Of a DNA stretch of 7,656 nt, positions 1 to 5,795 are shown one piece after another; position 1 is the stretch's first letter, and each line of letters begins with the position of its first letter. The stretch comes from an uncultured Lachnospiraceae bacterium. GTDB lineage: Bacteria; Bacillota; Clostridia; Lachnospirales; Lachnospiraceae. A model generated the notes under the pieces. That model searched no databases, was not told the DNA's origin, and worked only from the letters and a program-made list of their open reading frames with translations. Where the stretch lies: contig CALYVE010000071.1 in assembly GCA_945492935.1 (NCBI GenBank), positions 1 to 7,656 of the forward strand. Reading direction: 5' to 3'. The translations under genes were made by a program, and so were the position numbers.

Positions 1-537
1 ATTCCGGGTGCAATTGTGACACTCCTGTTCGATGATTATGTGGAGGCGCATTTAGAAACTCCAACGATAATTTCGTGCGCGTTAATTTTTTATGGTATTG
101 CATTTATTGTTGTTGAGAATATGAACAAATCGCGTGTTGCAAGAATTGAAGGTATTCATGATATTACGTATAAGACAGCTTTTGTTATCGGCTTGTTTCA
201 GGTACTATCGATTATTCCCGGTACATCTCGCTCAGGTGCGACAATTATCGGTGCATTGTTGATTGGTGTTTCTCGTGTTGCTGCTGCTGAGTTTACGTTT
301 TTCCTTGCAGTACCGGTTATGTTTGGCCTTAGCTTTATTAAGCTATTAAAGTTTGGCTTTCATTATTCACAGGCAGAGATTGTTGTTTTGCTTGTCGGCG
401 TTGTTGTTGCGTTTACTGTTTCGTTATTTGTAATAAAGTTCCTGATGCAGTACATTAAAAAACATGATTTCAAAGTGTTTGGCTGGTATAGAATCATACT
501 TGGTGTTGCTATGCTTGCTTATTTTGCACTTGCATAA
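1..537 (+). CDS. uppP: Undecaprenyl-diphosphatase UppP/BacA, C-terminal part (5' end outside window)
   Basis: The reading frame is open from base 1, so the gene starts upstream; a GTG at 16 lies inside the gene and is not a credible start. UppP is an integral membrane enzyme that removes a phosphate from undecaprenyl diphosphate, regenerating the lipid carrier for peptidoglycan and other wall polymers; the family is also linked to bacitracin resistance. The diagnostic PGTSRSG motif with its catalytic-region arginine is encoded at 217-237. The rest is strongly hydrophobic, with several membrane segments, and ends with the family-typical FGWYRIILG stretch near the C terminus. About 178 residues are visible against a usual length of about 270-285, so the N-terminal glutamate-rich active-site motif is not seen. 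No terminator separates it from the dipeptidase 21 bases downstream, so read-through is likely. The identification is firm. Confidence 0.95.
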   Translation: MPGAIVTLLFDDYVEAHLETPTIISCALIFYGIAFIVVENMNKSRVARIEGIHDITYKTAFVIGLFQVLSIIPGTSRSGATIIGALLIGVSRVAAAEFTFFLAVPVMFGLSFIKLLKFGFHYSQAEIVVLLVGVVVAFTVSLFVIKFLMQYIKKHDFKVFGWYRIILGVAMLAYFALA

Positions 538-558
538 TCAATCAAAGAGAGGTTTGAC

Positions 559-2016
559 ATGGAAGTATTAAAGAATTTAAAACCATATGAGGTGTTTCGA
601 TTTTTCGAGGAGATTTGCAGTATTCCGCACGGTTCAGGCAATACAAAGCAAATAAGTGATTATCTTGTGGCATTTGCGAAGGATAATAAGTTATGGTACA
701 GACAGGATGCTATGGGAAATGTAATCATCAAAAAACCCGGCACAGCCGGATATGAGGATTCGAAGCCTGTCATCATCCAGGGACATATAGATATGGTTTG
801 CGAGAAGGATGCAGATTGTGATATTGACTTTGCCACAGAAGGTCTGCGTCTTCGCGAGGATGGAACGTTTGTTTTTGCAGAGGGGACAACATTAGGTGGT
901 GACGATGGAATTGCAGTTGCGTTTGCCATGGCAATTCTTGCCGATGAGGGTACCATTGCACATCCGGCCATTGAAGCCGTATTTACGGTTGATGAGGAGA
1001 TTGGCCTGCTTGGTGCCACAGCGATTGACTGCTCTGATTTAGAGGGTAAATTATTTCTGAATCTGGATTCGGAGGAAGAGGGACACTTGCTTGTCAGCTG
1101 TGCAGGGGGTGCTACGGCGAACCTTTGGATTCCTGTTTGCTATGAAACAGATACACATTTTGACCGGGCGGTAGAGGTTCGTGTTACCGGTGCGACGGGT
1201 GGTCATTCCGGTGTTGAAATTAATAAGCAGGGTGCAAATGCTTCCAAGGCATTAGGTCGTGTTTTACACGAAATAATGAAGGAGGTTGATATTCGTCTCG
1301 TGTCTCTTGCCGGCGGAATGAAGGATAATGCGATTCCTAGAGAAGCAAGCGCTGTTCTTGCGGTGGCAGATAAGAAGGATATTGAGACGATTACACATCT
1401 TGTAAACAAGTACGATGCGATTTTTAGCAAGGAATTTGACAAGACAGATGCGGATATTTGTGTGCTTGTAAAAGCTGTTGATACAGTTTGTCAGCATATG
1501 ACAAAGGATGTAACAAAACGTTTTGTTCAGGCGCTTATGCTTATTCCGAATGGTGTGATTAAAATGAGCAACGATATTGAGGGCCTTGTTCAGACATCGC
1601 TGAATCTTGGAATTCTCGAGATTACTCAGAAGGATATTCACTTTGGCTTTTCTGTTCGAAGCAGTGTAAGTTCGGAGAAGGATATGCTTCTTGAAAACCT
1701 TGCGGTCGTCGCAGAGGCTGTCAGTGCGGATTTTGATATTAAGGGAGCATATCCGGCATGGGAATACAAGAAGGATTCCTATTTGCGTAACGTGATGATT
1801 GAGACGTACAGGCAACTCTATAAGGAAGAACCGGTTGTGGAAGCCATTCATGCTGGTCTTGAATGCGGACTGTTTTCCGACAAGATAAAAGATTTGGACT
1901 GTGTTTCCTTTGGACCATGGATTTACGATATTCATACGCCAAAGGAGCGTCTTATGATTGCCAGTGTTGAAAGAACCTGGAATTATGTTTTGGAAGTATT
2001 AAAAAAGTTGAAATAG
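559..2016 (+). CDS. pepD: Cytosolic non-specific dipeptidase / aminoacyl-histidine dipeptidase (M20C, PepD type)
   Basis: This 485-residue protein has the usual length of the PepD family, two-zinc cytoplasmic enzymes that split dipeptides, including Xaa-His, in the last step of peptide use. By comparison with E. coli PepD as I remember it, the metal and catalytic residues are present: H76 and D78 (GHIDMV), D115 (LGGDDG), E146/E147 (VDEEIG), D170 (NLDSEEEG) and H459 near the C terminus (YDIHTP). The GGHSG stretch around residue 214 marks the inserted dimerisation/lid domain, and HAGLECG at 431-437 is family-typical. There is no signal peptide. The ATG is chosen because AGAGAGG lies at 546-552, at good spacing. 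It follows uppP by 21 bases without a terminator and probably shares its transcript. The exact substrate range cannot be read from sequence. No truncation is seen. Confidence 0.93.
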   Translation: MEVLKNLKPYEVFRFFEEICSIPHGSGNTKQISDYLVAFAKDNKLWYRQDAMGNVIIKKPGTAGYEDSKPVIIQGHIDMVCEKDADCDIDFATEGLRLREDGTFVFAEGTTLGGDDGIAVAFAMAILADEGTIAHPAIEAVFTVDEEIGLLGATAIDCSDLEGKLFLNLDSEEEGHLLVSCAGGATANLWIPVCYETDTHFDRAVEVRVTGATGGHSGVEINKQGANASKALGRVLHEIMKEVDIRLVSLAGGMKDNAIPREASAVLAVADKKDIETITHLVNKYDAIFSKEFDKTDADICVLVKAVDTVCQHMTKDVTKRFVQALMLIPNGVIKMSNDIEGLVQTSLNLGILEITQKDIHFGFSVRSSVSSEKDMLLENLAVVAEAVSADFDIKGAYPAWEYKKDSYLRNVMIETYRQLYKEEPVVEAIHAGLECGLFSDKIKDLDCVSFGPWIYDIHTPKERLMIASVERTWNYVLEVLKKLK

Positions 2017-2046
2017 TTGACAATTTGTCAGGCATGGTATTATAAT
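2017..2046 (+). promoter_or_regulatory. Sigma-A-type promoter of hisC with a palindrome over the -35 box
   Basis: TTGACA (2017-2022) and TATAAT (2041-2046) are both perfect consensus boxes, separated by 18 bases. The -35 box begins at the first base after the pepD stop codon, so the dipeptidase and aminotransferase are separate transcription units, at least in part. A 13-base palindrome, TGACAA-T-TTGTCA at 2018-2030, overlaps the -35 box and the start of the spacer and could be an operator. Transcription would start near 2053, giving an untranslated leader of about 70 bases, too short for a T-box or most amino-acid riboswitches. Confidence 0.8.
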
Positions 2047-2120
2047 TGCCGAATAATTAGCTTGCCGCAGATTTGCAGGCAGCGAGCACAAATGCATTTT
2101 CGAAAAAGAGGAGGAGACTT

Positions 2121-3176
2121 ATGTCAGCTTGGGAAAAAAACATTCGAAAAGTCATACCTTACGTTCCTGGCGAGCAGCCAAAGGACAAAAACATTATTAA
2201 GTTAAACACAAACGAGAATCCGTATGATCCTTCCCCTCGTGTGATGGCAAAACAGCTTGAGTTAGAAGCACTTCGTAAATATCCGGATCCGGCTGTTTCT
2301 GATCTTGTAAATGCACTGGCCGATTATCACGGGGTTAGCAATAGCCAGGTGTTTGTTGGTGTAGGCTCTGATGACGTTATTGCTATGTCCTTTATGACAT
2401 TTTTTCATGGAGATAAGCCGATTCTATTTCCTGATATTACATATTCTTTTTATGATGTGTGGGCTGAGCTTTTTGGCATTTCCTATAATCAGGTAGCTGT
2501 GGATGATAACTTTGAACTGAAGTTGGAGGATTATTACCAACCAAACGGCGGTATCATTTTTCCGAATCCAAATGCACCGACAAGTATTGCAAAGCCGATT
2601 TCCTTTATAGAGGACGTTGTAAAGCACAACACAGATGTTGTTGTAATTGTTGATGAGGCATATGTTGATTTTGGTTGCGAAAGCGCTCTTTCGTTGGTTG
2701 ACAAGTATGATAATGTGCTTGTCGTGCGAACGTATTCGAAGTCGCGTTCTATGGCCGGTCTTCGTATCGGATATGCGATTGGTAACGAGAAGCTGATTCG
2801 TTATTTGAATGATGTGAAATATTCCTTTAACTCATATACAATGAATTATCCATCGATTGTACTTGGCGTAGAAAGTCTTGCGGATGAGGATTATTTCCGG
2901 GAGACAATTGCAAAGGTAATGGAGACAAGAGACTGGTTTACGGAAGAAATTCGTAAAATCGGATTTCGTTGTCCGGATTCTTCGACGAATTTTGTGTTTG
3001 TAACACATGAGAAGCTGCAGGCAAAGGATATTTATGAGCAGGCAAAAGCAAACAAGATTATTGTAAGATATTTTGCAAAGCCTCGAATTGACAATTATTT
3101 ACGTATCACAATCGGAACAAGAGAAGAGATGGAAACATTTTTAACCTTCCTGAAGAAGCTTGTTTCCAACGCATAA
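2121..3176 (+). CDS. hisC: Histidinol-phosphate aminotransferase-like PLP enzyme
   Basis: This 351-residue class I/II (fold type I) PLP-dependent aminotransferase matches HisC in length and motif order. HisC moves an amino group between glutamate and imidazole-acetol phosphate in histidine synthesis, in the cytoplasm. Visible motifs are LNTNENPY (28-35), GVGSDDVI (80-87), FPNPNAPT (147-154), VDEAYVDF (177-184), the PLP lysine K207 in TYSKSRSMAGLRIGY (204-218), and R328 in NYLRITIG. The ATG at 2121 is chosen because a very strong AGGAGGAG lies at 2109-2116; an upstream in-frame extension to 2073 would run through that site. The gene stands alone between its own promoter and terminator with no other his gene visible. 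A related aminotransferase, for example threonine-phosphate decarboxylase (CobD type) or an aromatic aminotransferase, is a less likely alternative. Assignment to the HisC group is firm; the exact substrate is less so. Confidence 0.88.
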   Translation: MSAWEKNIRKVIPYVPGEQPKDKNIIKLNTNENPYDPSPRVMAKQLELEALRKYPDPAVSDLVNALADYHGVSNSQVFVGVGSDDVIAMSFMTFFHGDKPILFPDITYSFYDVWAELFGISYNQVAVDDNFELKLEDYYQPNGGIIFPNPNAPTSIAKPISFIEDVVKHNTDVVVIVDEAYVDFGCESALSLVDKYDNVLVVRTYSKSRSMAGLRIGYAIGNEKLIRYLNDVKYSFNSYTMNYPSIVLGVESLADEDYFRETIAKVMETRDWFTEEIRKIGFRCPDSSTNFVFVTHEKLQAKDIYEQAKANKIIVRYFAKPRIDNYLRITIGTREEMETFLTFLKKLVSNA

Positions 3177-3193
3177 ATTAAATTATGAATTCG

Positions 3194-3227
3194 ATATGCA
3201 AGAGGGAAATTCTCTTGCATATTTTTT
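3194..3227 (+). terminator. Rho-independent terminator after hisC
   Basis: An 11-bp perfect stem, ATATGCAAGAG (3194-3204) with CTCTTGCATAT (3212-3222), encloses a 7-base loop and runs into a T tract ending at 3227. It lies 18 bases after the hisC stop codon and closes that unit. Confidence 0.88.
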
Positions 3228-3243
3228 GTCTCTATAATATAAT
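3215..3243 (+). promoter_or_regulatory. Possible promoter of the DUF5688-like gene, overlapping the hisC terminator
   Basis: TTGCAT (3215-3220) and TATAAT (3238-3243) are 17 bases apart. The -10 box is perfect, while the -35 keeps only the TTG core. A second TATAAT overlaps at 3233-3238 but has no good -35. The -35 sits inside the right arm of the hisC terminator. Transcription from here would give a leader of about 115 bases with three short inverted repeats: GAGAG/CTCTC at 3262-3275, CTGCC/GGCAG at 3279-3293 and ATATT/AATAT at 3308-3322. Confidence 0.5.
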
Positions 3244-3343
3244 GACTTCATCAACAGTTATGAGAGATTCCTCTCGTCCTGCCATCTCGGCAGATAAGCA
3301 AATCCCGATATTATTTGAATATTTTAGGAAAGGAGATATACAG

Positions 3344-3361
3344 GTGCGTTCATGTATATAG
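3344..3361 (+). other. Candidate five-codon leader ORF in front of the DUF5688-like gene
   Basis: The best ribosome binding site in this leader, AGGAGA at 3331-3336, is ideally placed for a GTG at 3344 and not for the downstream gene. That GTG opens a five-codon frame (Met-Arg-Ser-Cys-Ile) ending in TAG at 3359-3361, only four bases before the ATG at 3366. An ATG at 3352 in a third frame would give a 15-residue peptide ending at 3399. Either could couple translation to the main gene, but a chance arrangement is quite possible. Confidence 0.3.
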
Positions 3362-3365
3362 TTTT

Positions 3366-4274
3366 ATGCTGGATTTTGAAGAATTTATTGAAGAGGTAAA
3401 GCATCGCATTGTGGAGTATTTGGAAGAGTATCCGATTGAAACGGTAGAAATCCATCAGGTGCTGAAAAACAATGGAGTGTTGGAAACAGGACTTGTAATC
3501 CTATTGAAAGGCAGCAATATATCACCGAATATTTATCTTGAAAGCTATTATCAGCTTTACACGGAAGGACATTTGGTTGAGGAACTTTTGGCTGATATTG
3601 CAGCAGCTTACATTTTTGCAAAGGAGCAGGTGGAGGATAAGGAATATGAGCCCTATGATGCAAAACAGGCAGAAAAGCATTTGTTTATCCGTCTGATTAA
3701 CCAGGAGCAAAACGAAGAGTTATTACAAAAATGTCCGTATATACCTTATCTGGATCTTGCCATTACTTTTCGGTATATCATTCTATCGGACGGAGAACGG
3801 ATAGGTTCCGCACTTGTCTCGTTTGATGATATGAAACGATGGGGGTATGATCTTGGAACCTTGTATAAGCATGCACTTTCAAGTATGCGGACTTTGTTTG
3901 AACCTCGAACGGTGAGTTTGGAGAAGATGCTTCGTGAACGAATGGCAGAATTTGAGGAGGACATTTGTGATATCGATAATCCGCTCTATGTGCTGACAAA
4001 CGATATTGGTATGAACGGTGCGTCCTTTATGCTTTATGACGATGTTTTAGAGACCTTCGCAAGAGAACAAAAAAGTAGCTTTTACATATTGCCATCCAGT
4101 ATTCATGAAGTCCTTTTGCTACCGGAAAAGGAGGAGATGAATGTTGCATTTTTAGCGGAGACCGTAAGGGAAGTAAATCGTATGGCAGTCGCTAAAATAG
4201 AGTATTTATCGGATTCTGTTTATCGCTATGATTTTAATTCAAAGTGTGTATCAATTTGCAAATTAGAGGGTTGA
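3366..4274 (+). CDS. DUF5688-like protein of unknown function
   Basis: This is a 302-residue soluble, acidic protein with no signal peptide or membrane segment. I assign it to the DUF5688 group from remembered family features: an N-terminal part with IYLESYYQLYTEG (56-68), and a C-terminal part with LTNDIGMNGASFMLY (210-224) followed by ILPSSIHEVLLLP (241-253), which contains H247. These proteins are often found in Lachnospiraceae, and I know of no established function. The frame is open back to a TTG at 3315, which would give 319 residues, but no ribosome binding site precedes that TTG. The ATG at 3366 gives the natural start MLDFEEF, yet it too lacks a binding site at normal spacing; AGGAGA lies 30 bases upstream. 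The start is therefore uncertain, and a leader-coupled start is possible. The stop codon lies within the -35 box of the cold-shock gene promoter. Confidence 0.75.
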   Translation: MLDFEEFIEEVKHRIVEYLEEYPIETVEIHQVLKNNGVLETGLVILLKGSNISPNIYLESYYQLYTEGHLVEELLADIAAAYIFAKEQVEDKEYEPYDAKQAEKHLFIRLINQEQNEELLQKCPYIPYLDLAITFRYIILSDGERIGSALVSFDDMKRWGYDLGTLYKHALSSMRTLFEPRTVSLEKMLRERMAEFEEDICDIDNPLYVLTNDIGMNGASFMLYDDVLETFAREQKSSFYILPSSIHEVLLLPEKEEMNVAFLAETVREVNRMAVAKIEYLSDSVYRYDFNSKCVSICKLEG

Positions 4275-4300
4275 CGGAAAGGTCAAAATTATGGTATCTT
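4271..4300 (+). promoter_or_regulatory. Promoter of the cold-shock protein gene
   Basis: TTGACG (4271-4276) and TATCTT (4295-4300) are 18 bases apart, with a TG at 4292-4293 giving an extended -10. The -35 box overlaps the stop codon (4272-4274) of the preceding gene. An inverted repeat, TTGAC (4271-4275) with GTCAA (4282-4286), covers the -35 region. The resulting leader would be only about 42 bases, shorter than the long cold-sensing leader of E. coli cspA. Confidence 0.65.
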
Positions 4301-4348
4301 AAATTGGCGTTATTGAATTAGCGTATTTTATTTTTTGGAGGATTTATC

Positions 4349-4549
4349 ATGGCAAAAGGTACAGTAAAATGGTTTAACAACCAGAAGGGCTTTGGCTTTA
4401 TCACAGGCGAGGACGGAAAGGACGTATTCGTTCATTTCACAGGTCTCAATATGGAAGGCTTCAAGACTCTTGAGGAGAATCAGCAGGTTGAATACGAAGT
4501 GGTGAACGGTGAAAAGGGACCACAGGCAGTTGACGTTACTGTTCTCTAA
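4349..4549 (+). CDS. csp: Cold-shock protein (CspA/CspB type, single cold-shock domain)
   Basis: This 66-residue protein consists of one cold-shock domain, a five-strand OB-fold that binds single-stranded RNA and DNA and acts as an RNA chaperone in the cytoplasm. Both nucleic-acid-binding motifs are intact: RNP1 as KGFGFI (13-18) and RNP2 as VFVHF (26-30), with W8 ahead of them. The length is typical for bacterial Csp proteins. A GGAGG at 4337-4341, seven bases before the ATG, fixes the start. The gene has its own promoter and a strong terminator, so it is a single-gene unit. The segment after RNP2, TGLNMEGFKTL, departs slightly from the common SAIxxxGFKSL. Whether it responds to cold or is constitutive cannot be told. 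The family assignment is certain; which paralogue it is cannot be stated. Confidence 0.96.
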   Translation: MAKGTVKWFNNQKGFGFITGEDGKDVFVHFTGLNMEGFKTLEENQQVEYEVVNGEKGPQAVDVTVL

Positions 4550-4656
4550 TTTGTCCGAACTTTAACAATTAACATCGTACCTATTTTTTATATAGATTCC
4601 ATTTTTTATGTGGCATTATGAATTAGGATTTGTTATGTAGTTGAGTGAAAACAAAA

Positions 4657-4692
4657 GGTGCTTATACATTCGTTGTATAGGTGCCTTTTTTT
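4657..4692 (+). terminator. Rho-independent terminator after csp
   Basis: A 12-bp stem with three G-T wobbles, GGTGCTTATACA (4657-4668) with TGTATAGGTGCC (4674-4685), closes on a five-base TTCGT loop and is followed by seven T at 4686-4692; AAAA at 4653-4656 can extend the stem. The 107 bases between the csp stop and this stem are AT-rich, and I see nothing else in them. Confidence 0.9.
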
Positions 4693-4735
4693 GTCCAAAA
4701 TATTTGTTCAAAATTACCTATATTGTTTGACAAAT
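4690..4735 (+). repeat. Three TTTG-N-CAAA motifs in front of the TetR-family gene, possible operator
   Basis: TTTGTCCAAAAT (4690-4701) and TTTGTTCAAAAT (4703-4714) are direct copies differing at one base. A third related element, TTTGACAAAT (4726-4735), covers the -35 box. Each is nearly self-complementary, of the form TTTG-N1/2-CAAA. The second and third also form an imperfect inverted pair, TATTTGTTCAAA with TTTGACAAATA. TetR-family proteins commonly control their own promoters, so these are candidate operator sites. The surroundings are AT-rich and the motifs are short, so chance is a serious alternative. Confidence 0.35.
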
Positions 4736-4755
4736 ATGTTAAAATACAATAAAAT
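4727..4755 (+). promoter_or_regulatory. Promoter of the tetR-family / receiver / rarA operon
   Basis: TTGACA (4727-4732) and TAAAAT (4750-4755) are exactly 17 bases apart. Transcription would start near 4762, about 28 bases before the GTG start of the regulator. A short palindrome, ACTTAAGT (4759-4766), sits at the predicted start site. Confidence 0.78.
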
Positions 4756-4789
4756 CTAACTTAAGTATATATAGGACGGTGGGGTTTGA

Positions 4790-5383
4790 GTGGCAGATAG
4801 TTTTATTTCAAGAAAAGACCGAATCATTGCCTCCGCCATAGATATTATTAGTGAGTTAGGGTTATCAGCACTTACGACGAAGAATTTGGCACTTCGAGAG
4901 AATATGTCTGAAGCATTGCTATACAAATATTTTGGTGGAATCGATGAGGTGCTGGTAGAAGTGGTTCAATACTACAGCAAATACGATGAGAGCATTCGAC
5001 ATACAGTTTCTTCTAAGGATGCATCCAATACAGAGAAGCTTACAGAGTATGTTATGACCTATGCTACATATTATGATAATTATTATGCGATGGCGACATT
5101 GATGCTTCAATATGAAGAATTGTTACACAATGTCGGAACGCGCGATCATATTGCCTGGTGTATTATGGAACGACGGAAGTTTGTTCTTGAATTATTTCAA
5201 GGGGCAATTGACAATAAAGAAATTCGAGATGTTTTTACAGCGGATGAACTTGCTGATACATTGCAGGGTATTATTATGGCAAAGGTATTATCAAGAAGAA
5301 TTTCGAATCGAAAGCATACATTCAAACATGATCTTATAGCAAATTTGGTTAAATGGTTTGAATTTATTAAGATAGAACAGTAG
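4790..5383 (+). CDS. TetR/AcrR-family transcriptional regulator
   Basis: This 197-residue protein has the length and layout of TetR-family repressors: an N-terminal DNA-binding helix bundle followed by a helical ligand/dimer domain. Residues 8-55 show the family pattern, with RIIASAIDIISELGLSALT leading into the helix-turn-helix at about 30-49, which ends in the typical LLYKYFGGIDEVL. The C-terminal domain resembles no ligand class I can name; it has a tyrosine-rich stretch (Y91, Y94, Y95, Y98, Y99) that could line a pocket. The start is GTG at 4790, chosen because the DNA-binding domain begins at once and a purine-rich GGACGGTGGGG lies just upstream. Its stop codon overlaps the ribosome binding site of the receiver gene, so the two are probably co-transcribed. 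Autoregulation is plausible from the repeats at the promoter. The target genes are unknown; the adaptor gene at 7192 is one possibility. Confidence 0.85.
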   Translation: MADSFISRKDRIIASAIDIISELGLSALTTKNLALRENMSEALLYKYFGGIDEVLVEVVQYYSKYDESIRHTVSSKDASNTEKLTEYVMTYATYYDNYYAMATLMLQYEELLHNVGTRDHIAWCIMERRKFVLELFQGAIDNKEIRDVFTADELADTLQGIIMAKVLSRRISNRKHTFKHDLIANLVKWFEFIKIEQ

Positions 5384-5395
5384 GAGGGTTTATTC

Positions 5396-5785
5396 ATGAA
5401 AATTTTAGTAGCAGAAGATGATATGGCCAGTGGAAAGTTTATGATGAAGCTGCTTGCAAAATATGGAGAGGTTGTACTTGCACGCGATGGTATTGCTGCA
5501 GTAGATGAGTTTGTAAATGCCGTTAATACAAATGAGCGTTTTGACCTTATTTGTATGGATGTCATGATGCCAAAGATTGATGGATATAAGGCACTTGCGT
5601 CAATCCGTGACGCAGAGCGGAAGCTTGGTCTTGCCCGTGATAAGCGTGTTAAGGTTGTTATGGTAAGCGCTTTGGATGAAGGCTTTGATGCCAATTACGC
5701 AAGTGACGATTATGAGGAGTATATGTGCAAGCCAATCGATATCATCAAGTTTGATGAGATGATTAGGGAGCTTGGTTTGGCTTAG
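5396..5785 (+). CDS. Stand-alone CheY-like response regulator receiver
   Basis: This 129-residue protein is a single receiver domain with no output domain. The phosphorylation site is complete: acidic pair D8/D9, acceptor D55 in LICMDVMMPKIDGY, S91 in MVSALDE, and K112 in CKPID. Such proteins take a phosphoryl group from a histidine kinase and act by protein-protein contact. No kinase is visible in the window, so the partner is encoded elsewhere or past the ends. The segment before K112 is very acidic (YASDDYEEYM, 101-110), which may shape its partner surface. AGGAGGG at 5382-5388 sets the ATG start; the gene lies 12 bases after the TetR-type regulator and 10 before rarA. The sequence does not resemble CheY tied to a flagellar locus, so a chemotaxis role is not supported. 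Domain call firm, role unknown. Confidence 0.9.
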   Translation: MKILVAEDDMASGKFMMKLLAKYGEVVLARDGIAAVDEFVNAVNTNERFDLICMDVMMPKIDGYKALASIRDAERKLGLARDKRVKVVMVSALDEGFDANYASDDYEEYMCKPIDIIKFDEMIRELGLA

Positions 5786-5795
5786 GTTTTTTAGT

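Noticed and set aside
16..18. GTG at 16 as the start of uppP
   Set aside because: The frame is open from base 1 and the codons before it (Ile-Pro-Gly-Ala-Ile) fit the middle of UppP, so the gene is cut by the window edge.
1264..1935. Long open frame on the minus strand (223 codons) inside pepD
   Set aside because: It lies wholly within a gene with complete family motifs on the + strand; its translation is rich in Asn, Ile, Cys and His with no recognisable domain, and it has no convincing start site.
2073..2120. N-terminal extension of hisC to a TTG at 2073
   Set aside because: It would place the very strong ribosome binding site at 2109-2116 inside the coding region, and the added residues do not look like HisC.
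2047..2120. Riboswitch or T-box in the hisC leader
   Set aside because: Only about 70 bases of leader exist and I see no T-box sequence, long stem series or leader peptide with histidine codons; the weak GCC/GGC pairing near 2064-2081 is not enough.
5197..5694. Minus-strand open frame of 165 codons across the TetR-type and receiver genes
   Set aside because: It spans two well-supported genes and their junction; its Ser/Ala/Ile-rich translation matches nothing and looks like an antisense shadow.
5396..5785. Receiver gene as part of a chemotaxis locus
   Set aside because: No che or flagellar gene is present, and the context is a TetR-type regulator and rarA.
5772..5795. TTG start for RarA overlapping the receiver gene
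   Set aside because: The residues it adds do not fit the family, whereas the ATG at 5796 gives the usual MDLFDYMR beginning.
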